Origin: Nostocales cyanobacterium HT-58-2
GTDB taxonomy: Bacteria > Cyanobacteriota > Cyanobacteriia > Cyanobacteriales > Nostocaceae
Reading direction: 5' to 3'
NCBI GenBank assembly: GCA_002163975.1
Contig: CP019636.1
Span: forward strand, 4,467,501-4,531,500
DNA length: 64,000 nucleotides
The first letter of the stretch is position 1, and each line of letters opens with the position of its first letter. The notes under the pieces are model-generated. The model saw only the letters and a program-made list of their open reading frames with translations, did no database searches and was not told the DNA's origin. Below, one piece after another: positions 58,480 through 64,000 of this stretch. The position numbers and the translations under genes are program-made.

Positions 58480-59652
58480 TCACTGTGGGTGAACCTCACC
58501 TAGCAGCACTTCTTGACGTGCGCCTGTGGCAGTTGGTAGGTTGCCAGGAGTATCCATCTGTCGCCAGTAAGCTAGAACCGCGAAGGCGATCGCTTCTTTA
58601 AAATCAGCACTCAAACCTACTTCATCTGTTGTCAAAACTGGCATAGATTCCAACAGGACCTGTAACCGACTTTTCAGATAGAGATTGCGACTTCCACCCC
58701 CACACAACAACACACGCTGTGGCATTTGTGGTAGAAAAGTGCGGTAACTGTGAACAATTGAAGCTGCTGTTAATTCGGTGAGAGTTGCCAGAATGTCAGA
58801 TGAGCTGAGTTGGTATGCTTCGGCGTCTTGTAAACACTGATGCAAATAAGTCACCCCAAATAATTCTCGACCTGTAGATTTGGGGGGTGGGAGATGAAAG
58901 TAGTCTTGGTTCAACCATTGTTCTACCAAAGGATGACAAGGAATTCCACTTGCAGCCCAAGCTCCATTTTCATCGTAGCTTTTAGAACCATTGGTTAGAT
59001 GCTGCACTGCCAGATCTAAAAGACTATTGGCTGGTCCAGTATCCCAAGCGCGAATTTTTTCTAACCAGTTGTCCACACGAGGAGGAATATAAGTGACATT
59101 ACCAATACCACCAAGATTTTGAATACAACGTGCTTCTTGAGGATGACTCAGCAATGCCGCATCTATGCGAGGTACGAGGGGCGCACCATGACCTCCAGCA
59201 GCAATATCTGCTACACGAAAGTTACTGACTGTTGTTATACCTGTGAGATTTGCTATGACTTCACCACGTCCAATTTGCAGAGTGTAACCCAAAGCGGTAC
59301 TGGACTCACCGCATCTCCTCTGCTGCGCTTTCTCTTGAGGTGGTCTATGGAACACGGTTTGACCGTGAGAACCAATGAGAGTCGCTTTTTCGTGACCGAT
59401 TTGGATATTTTGGGCAGCTTGGGCAAAGGCAAGGGCGATTGCATCATCTAATTCTGCTAACTCTGCCATTGAGATAGCTTCCCCTGCACAAACTGCCAAA
59501 ATGCGCTCTCTTAAGTCTGCTGGATAAGGATATGTTGCACCAGTGACTAACTCAATTTTGATATCTAGATTTGTACCAGAAATGTCTACCAAGGCAGCGT
59601 CTATCCCATCTACGGACGTGCCACTTATTAAACCTACTACACGACTAGCCAT
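58480..59652 (-). CDS. anmK: anhydro-N-acetylmuramic acid kinase
   Basis: This 390-aa sugar kinase of the hexokinase/actin fold phosphorylates 1,6-anhydro-MurNAc released by lytic transglycosylases, recycling cell-wall material. It opens VVGLISGTSVDGIDAALVDI. LIGSHGQTVFHRP holds the ATP/Mg contacts, IQNLGGIGNVTYIPP the middle block, WDTGPANSLLDLAVQHLTNG the sugar site with the catalytic Asp, and RVLLCGGGSRNLYLKSRL the C-terminal adenine contact. Length is normal. It is monocistronic. Confidence 0.95.
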   Translation of the reverse strand: MASRVVGLISGTSVDGIDAALVDISGTNLDIKIELVTGATYPYPADLRERILAVCAGEAISMAELAELDDAIALAFAQAAQNIQIGHEKATLIGSHGQTVFHRPPQEKAQQRRCGESSTALGYTLQIGRGEVIANLTGITTVSNFRVADIAAGGHGAPLVPRIDAALLSHPQEARCIQNLGGIGNVTYIPPRVDNWLEKIRAWDTGPANSLLDLAVQHLTNGSKSYDENGAWAASGIPCHPLVEQWLNQDYFHLPPPKSTGRELFGVTYLHQCLQDAEAYQLSSSDILATLTELTAASIVHSYRTFLPQMPQRVLLCGGGSRNLYLKSRLQVLLESMPVLTTDEVGLSADFKEAIAFAVLAYWRQMDTPGNLPTATGARQEVLLGEVHPQ

Positions 59653-59679
59653 GTGATTGTGAATCAGAGATTTTAGATC

Positions 59680-60267
59680 TTAGGTTAATGCAAAATTTCC
59701 AAAGACCTCATTCTTCCAAAGCCGAACAAGTTGACCCATTATTTTTGTTTTTTCTGTAGAAATAATATGTAAATCGATATTTTTCAGTAAATGCAGCAAT
59801 TTATGGGTTAATGAACCTTTTAAGAGTATTTGCCAGCGCGATCGCTGACTTGCACCAATAACAATTTGGGCGATGCGGTATTTTTCAGCGACTTCCGCAA
59901 TTGCTTGGGCTACATTACTGCCGCTGACACGAAGAAATATACCGTCAAATTCTTGACAAAGTTTCTCACAGTTTTCTACGTAGAGGCTTTCCTCTTTAGT
60001 GAGGAAGCGGTCTGGCTCGGCCACATAGACAACCTACAGAGGGGCATTCATGTAGCTAGTAATCCTTGCGCCCCAACGTAATAATTGTATTGAGTTGGGA
60101 TAAGTGGACACACACACCAAAACCTGCTCATGAATGTTGCAGAATTGGTCTTGTGGAGTGCAGGCAACAACATCTTCTTCAACGTTATCTGCCACCTCCC
60201 GCAGTGCTAATTCACGTAAAGCGATGAGATTGCGACGTTGGAAAAAGTCATCTAATGCTTGCTGAAT
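59680..60267 (-). pseudogene. kdpD: kdpD remnant: N-terminal part lost and internal stop
   Basis: The minus-strand frame begins directly after a TAA at 60268-60270 with IQQALDDFFQRRNLIALREL ALREVADNVEE, the end of the KdpD ATP-binding domain. It runs through the universal-stress-like domain to a TAG inside SYMNAPL*VVYVAEPDRFLT and ends near GNFALT at 59680. Roughly the first 200 residues with the P-loop are missing; cyanobacterial KdpD normally consists of just this N-terminal half. It lies about 60 bases after kdpC and is presumably non-functional. Confidence 0.85.
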
Positions 60268-60328
60268 TTAAAGAGCCTCTTCCCATCCTGACTTCTGAAT
60301 ACTGAGTACTGAATTCTTGTTTAAGGAC

Positions 60329-60934
60329 TTATCTATTTTGCTGACGGTTAAATTCATCTAAATCTAAAGCATAATTTAATTTTAGAACGTTTACCCCAGG
60401 CTCACCGAAAATACCTAAAAACCTTCCATCTGTGTACTTGTTAATGAAAGGAAATATCTCATCTGGTCTCAAACCACGAGCACGAGCAACCCGATCCAAC
60501 TGGTCTCGTGCTGCTTTGACCGAAATATGCGGATCTAAGCCAGAACCAGAGGTGTAAATGAGATCTGCTAAGGGTTGAATACTTTCTTCTTGGAGCCGAT
60601 TTGCCTCTGCTGTAATGCGCTCAAGCAACTCTGGATTGCTGGGAGCAAGATGACTCGCCCCAGAAATGCCTGTAGGATTGCCTTGTTTTCCTTGGCTATA
60701 TCTAACCTTGCTAGGACGACTATGAAAATATCGATCAGAGCGGAATTGTTGACCAATTAAAGCCGAACCAATAAGTTCTCCCTTAATATCCTGCACTATG
60801 CTACCTTGTGCCTTGTCTTTAAGGAAAGGGATTTGACCGACCGAAAGTATTAATAAAGGATAAATGATTGCAGTTAACAACCATAAAACTAGAGTGATGC
60901 GAGCTGCTTTAGCAATTTCTCGAAGAATAGACAT
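60329..60934 (-). CDS. kdpC: KdpC subunit of the high-affinity potassium ATPase
   Basis: This 201-aa protein has an N-terminal TM (ITLVLWLLTAIIYPLLILSV), then QGSIV, GSALIGQQFRSDRYFHSRPS (family core), SGASHLAPSNPELLERI, SGSGLDPHISVKAARDQLDR VA and the C-terminal VNVLKLNYALD. It assists assembly and ATP affinity of the KdpA-KdpB pump in the membrane. It lies in the kdpA-kdpB-kdpC order with 113 bases after kdpB, a larger gap than usual and without a readable kdpF/G. Confidence 0.95.
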   Translation of the reverse strand: MSILREIAKAARITLVLWLLTAIIYPLLILSVGQIPFLKDKAQGSIVQDIKGELIGSALIGQQFRSDRYFHSRPSKVRYSQGKQGNPTGISGASHLAPSNPELLERITAEANRLQEESIQPLADLIYTSGSGLDPHISVKAARDQLDRVARARGLRPDEIFPFINKYTDGRFLGIFGEPGVNVLKLNYALDLDEFNRQQNR

Positions 60935-61047
60935 AAAAATATTTATTTCAACACCCTCTAAAATTTGCTTTTATAATCTACTGTCCTTTTCTCCTTTTTC
61001 TCTTACCTCATGTGGTAGTATGAGGTCCCGTTGCGTGTCTATGTTTT

Positions 61048-63150
61048 CTAAGCCAAACCCACCAAACTAATCAACATATCAATCAACTTGATTGCAAGAA
61101 ATGGCGCAATCACACCTCCTAAGCCATAAATAAAAATATTTCGTTGCAAAAGCTGATTAGCCATCAAAGGTCTAAACTTCACACCCGTTAGTGCCAAAGG
61201 AATTAAAGCCGGAATAATCAAAGCGTTGTAAATCAAAGCCGACAACACAGCAGAATTTGTACTGGTTAACTTCATAATATTCAAACTTTGCAAATTAGCC
61301 GAGCTAAATAACACTGGAATAATCGCAAAGTACTTGGCAATATCATTAGCAATAGAAAATGTCGTCAAAGCACCACGAGTAATGAGCAATTGTTTTCCAA
61401 TCGCAACAATATCAATGAGCTTTGTGGGATCAGAATCCAAATCTACCATATTGGCTGCTTCTTTTGCCGCCTGAGTACCAGTATTCATAGCAACCCCAAC
61501 ATTTGCTTGGGCTAGTGCAGGTGCATCATTGGTACCGTCCCCGGTCATCGCGACTAGTTTACCTGCAGTTTGTTCCCTCTGAATCACAGAGATTTTGTCT
61601 TCTGGAGTTGCTTCAGCAATAAAGTCATCGACTCCAGCTTCTTGGGCAATGACAGAAGCAGTAATGCGGTTGTCTCCAGTCAACATGATGGTACGCACTC
61701 CCATCTGTCGCAACTGGTCAAAACGTTCGCGGATACCTGGTTTGATAATATCCTTAAGATAAATGACACCGTAAATTTCACCATCAAGGGCGACTGCTAA
61801 AGGTGTCCCTCCCAGTTGCGAAACTCTTTGATATGCTGCATCAAGTTCTGGTGAGTCTCGTCCATCGCGGGAACGTACAAATCCCTTTATGGCTGATACT
61901 GCACCTTTACGCACTTGGCTACCATTGGGCAAGTTTGTGCCACTCATGCGGGTTTTTGCTGAAAACTCTATTCCTTGAGATCTGTCGCGGTCAAAATCAA
62001 TCCTTGCTCCTAACTTTTGTGCCAATCGGATAATTGATTTCCCTTCGGGTGTATCATCAAAAACACTTGCTGCTAAAGCAACATTGGCGACTTCCTCAAT
62101 TGTGTGACTGTTGATGGGGATAAACTCTTCTGCCAAACGGTTACCTAAAGTGATAGTACCTGTTTTATCAAGCATTAGGGTATTGACATCACCACATGCT
62201 TCCACTGCTCGTCCTGAGGTGGCTATGACGTTAAACTGGGCGACTCGATCCATGCCAGCAATACCGATCGCACTTAACAACCCCCCAATGGTGGTGGGAA
62301 TCAACGCGACTAATAAGGCAACCAATATTGCCACACTAATTGGACTTCTGACATAGTTGGCGATCCCACTTAAGGTTGCGACGACCAACAAAAAGACTAA
62401 GGTCAGAACCGCCAGTAATACTGTCAAGGCAATTTCGTTCGGTGTTTTTGTGCGTTCTGCCCCTTCTACCAAGGCAATCATCCGATCAATAAAGCCTTTT
62501 CCTGGGTCTGCTGTGATGCGGATGATGAGTTCATCAGAAATAATTCGCGTACCACCCGTCACAGAACTGGCGACATCTGAGCCTGTTTCTTTCAGCACTG
62601 GTGCAGATTCCCCGGTAATTGCCGATTCATCCACACTGGCGACACCCATAATCACTTCACCGTCAGCGGGGATCACATCACCAGCAACCACGTACACTGT
62701 ATCACCTGCTTGCAAACTGGTGGAAGGAACTTCAGTCACTGAACCGTTGGGGGCAAGTTTTTTGGCAATTGTTTCTGATTTGGTTGACCTTAAGGCATCA
62801 GCTTGCGCTTTCCCTCGCCCCTCTGCGACTGCTTCAGCAAAGTTGGCAAATAAAACGGTGAAGAACAAAATGACCGTAATCAATCCGTTGAAAAGTCGCA
62901 GGTTATTTCCTGAAACTCGACCAAACAAGTAAGGATCGATGGTGACTAATAAAGTGATGATGGTACCAACCCAAACTAAAAACATTACTGGGTTTTTAAT
63001 CGCGGATTTCGGATTGAGCTTGACAAAAGCATCTTTAATAGCTCTTTGGTAAAGTCCTTTAGTGTTGACCCGCGATTGTTTGCGTGCTTGGCGGCGATCG
63101 CTTTTACGAGGAGAATAAGTCGGTTTAGATGAAGGATTTTCGGAGTCCAT
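61048..63150 (-). CDS. kdpB: KdpB, catalytic P-type ATPase subunit
   Basis: This 700-aa protein has GTGES-type VDESAITGESAPVLKETG, the phosphorylation motif MLDKTGTITLGNR, the nucleotide-binding region with DDTPEGKSI, and MLTGDNRITASVIAQEAGVD. The hinge VAMTGDGTNDAPALAQANVG is present, as are the membrane spans expected of KdpB. The first 40 residues are a basic extension (SPRKSDRRQARKQSRV). It hydrolyses ATP to drive K+ uptake through KdpA. It starts 14 bases after kdpA. Confidence 0.97.
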   Translation of the reverse strand: MDSENPSSKPTYSPRKSDRRQARKQSRVNTKGLYQRAIKDAFVKLNPKSAIKNPVMFLVWVGTIITLLVTIDPYLFGRVSGNNLRLFNGLITVILFFTVLFANFAEAVAEGRGKAQADALRSTKSETIAKKLAPNGSVTEVPSTSLQAGDTVYVVAGDVIPADGEVIMGVASVDESAITGESAPVLKETGSDVASSVTGGTRIISDELIIRITADPGKGFIDRMIALVEGAERTKTPNEIALTVLLAVLTLVFLLVVATLSGIANYVRSPISVAILVALLVALIPTTIGGLLSAIGIAGMDRVAQFNVIATSGRAVEACGDVNTLMLDKTGTITLGNRLAEEFIPINSHTIEEVANVALAASVFDDTPEGKSIIRLAQKLGARIDFDRDRSQGIEFSAKTRMSGTNLPNGSQVRKGAVSAIKGFVRSRDGRDSPELDAAYQRVSQLGGTPLAVALDGEIYGVIYLKDIIKPGIRERFDQLRQMGVRTIMLTGDNRITASVIAQEAGVDDFIAEATPEDKISVIQREQTAGKLVAMTGDGTNDAPALAQANVGVAMNTGTQAAKEAANMVDLDSDPTKLIDIVAIGKQLLITRGALTTFSIANDIAKYFAIIPVLFSSANLQSLNIMKLTSTNSAVLSALIYNALIIPALIPLALTGVKFRPLMANQLLQRNIFIYGLGGVIAPFLAIKLIDMLISLVGLA

Positions 63151-63164
63151 CTTTATTGGATTGA

Positions 63165-64000
63165 TTATTTAACACCACTGGCAAGGTTAAAACCTTCAGC
63201 TATTGGTCCTAAAGCCAAAACAGGGAAAAATGTTAACACACCTAAAATCAAAATCACTCCAGCTGTGACGGTCGTGAATAGTGTGGAATCTGTTCTCAAG
63301 GTGCCTGGAGTTTCAGGAACTGGTTGTTTGCGCCTCATGCTATCTGCTAAAAGCACAATAGCAATGATTGGAATGTAACGTCCCACCAACAGGCTAAAAC
63401 AAGTACTGAGGTTCCACCACAAGGTACTATCTCCCAACCCTTCTAAACCAGAACCATTGTTGGCGCTGGCTGAGGCATATTCATACACCACTCGCGAGAT
63501 GTTATGAAATTCAGGGGAACCCGTATATCCGGGTGGTGGAACTTGAAATGCTAAGGTATTGGGAAATGCTAAGGCGATCGCGCTGGGAATCAAAACTGCA
63601 ATCGGGTGAATCAGCAACACAACACTCGCAAGAACAATTTCCCGCTTTTCAATTTTGCGCCCGAAAAATTCTGGAGTTCGTCCCACCATCAGCCCTGTCA
63701 GAAATACAGTCAGAATCAAATAAATAAATAAGTAAGCTGTTCCAGTTCCTTGCCCACCCCAAACTATCTGCAAAAACAAATTTAACAGAGTTGAAAATCC
63801 TCCTGGTGGCATGAAAGAATCGAGCATTCCATTCACTGCACCACACATCGTTCCAGTCGTTGTGATTGCCCAAAATGCTGTTTGTGCCCAGCCAAACCGA
63901 ACTTCCTTGCCCTCTAAATTTGGCTGTTCTAATCCCAAGGTATTATTAACAATGGGATTTCCTTGATATTCGCCAACTGCTGTGACACTCACTAAAACTG
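63165..64000 (-). CDS. kdpA: KdpA, potassium-translocating subunit, C-terminal half
   Basis: The reading frame is open to the window edge, so the N-terminal half lies beyond it. The visible 278 residues contain YQGNPIVNNTLGLEQPNLEG KEVRFG, the selectivity-type loops TTGTMCGAVNGMLDSFMPPG, YLILTVFLTGLMVGRTPEFF GRKIEKRE, SPEFHNISRVVYEYASASAN NGSGL and the last membrane spans. It is a homologue of K+ channel/transporter subunits and passes K+ for KdpB. It is the first gene of the kdp operon on this strand. Confidence 0.95.
   Translation of the reverse strand, partial: VLVSVTAVGEYQGNPIVNNTLGLEQPNLEGKEVRFGWAQTAFWAITTTGTMCGAVNGMLDSFMPPGGFSTLLNLFLQIVWGGQGTGTAYLFIYLILTVFLTGLMVGRTPEFFGRKIEKREIVLASVVLLIHPIAVLIPSAIALAFPNTLAFQVPPPGYTGSPEFHNISRVVYEYASASANNGSGLEGLGDSTLWWNLSTCFSLLVGRYIPIIAIVLLADSMRRKQPVPETPGTLRTDSTLFTTVTAGVILILGVLTFFPVLALGPIAEGFNLASGVK

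Noticed and set aside
60935..61047. Small frame between kdpB and kdpC as kdpF/kdpG
   Set aside because: No hydrophobic ORF with a start codon is visible in these 113 bases on the kdp strand.

Overview
The window comes from a filamentous, probably heterocyst-forming cyanobacterium (Nostocales type). The evidence is frequent HIP1 octamers (GCGATCGC), a cyanobacterial 16S-23S operon, psbZ, nblA and an nblB-like gene, a CCA/A-adding enzyme fused to DHH and CBS domains, a kdp operon with a short kdpD, and many dispersed short repeats between genes. Coding density is modest: about 50 genes or gene remnants are separated by long AT-rich gaps.

Layout. 1-2.5 kb: leftward rRNA operon (16S, then a spacer without tRNA genes, then the 5' end of 23S) with a good upstream promoter. 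2.8-3.05 kb: decayed transposase remnant. 3.7-12.8 kb: M48 protease, DUF2795 protein, a DICT-domain histidine kinase whose H-box His is Gln, a GT4 sucrose-phosphate-synthase-like enzyme, small proteins, a six-TM protein and a flavin amine oxidase. 13.2-19.6 kb: a stress-type island (DUF2267, phosphoribosyltransferase, ribosome-hibernation factor fused to a cold-shock domain, thioredoxin, erythromycin esterase, chaB, glutathione reductase). Several of its genes are broken: thioredoxin by a fresh IS4-family insertion, chaB by a one-base frameshift, and glutathione reductase by a large internal deletion with a fold-back palindrome at the scar. 19.9-22.6 kb: sparse region with a small disordered protein and a GNAT acetyltransferase.

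22.6-36.5 kb: proA with its upstream partner, DUF4332 protein, TetR regulator, an M16 peptidase pair, a dCACHE-PAS-GGDEF-EAL protein, a secreted GDSL esterase with a PEP-CTERM-like tail, M42 peptidase, CBS protein and an NblB-like HEAT protein. 36.5-42.6 kb: a TnpB element with its probable omega RNA, a 110-bp MITE, a CrtI-like oxidoreductase/acyl-lipid desaturase pair, and two homologous intergenic elements that each end in the same terminator-like hairpin. These two are candidates for an undescribed sRNA or 3'-UTR family. 43.4-49 kb: tRNA-Gly, ribH, psbZ, the tRNA nucleotidyltransferase fusion and a seven-repeat FG-GAP protein.

49.6-64 kb: second MITE copy, a conserved cyanobacterial protein, an AarF/UbiB kinase and PP2C phosphatase, nblA with a possible NtcA site, a Ser/Thr kinase, a TPR remnant, an internally duplicated protein, anmK, and a kdp operon (kdpA-B-C). 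The kdp operon encodes a high-affinity K+ pump, but its kdpD sensor fragment has lost its N-terminal domain and carries an in-frame stop. Together nblA and the nblB-like gene serve phycobilisome breakdown under starvation. The kdp, HPF and oxidative-stress genes suggest a genome segment rich in stress functions that is being eroded by IS elements and small deletions.
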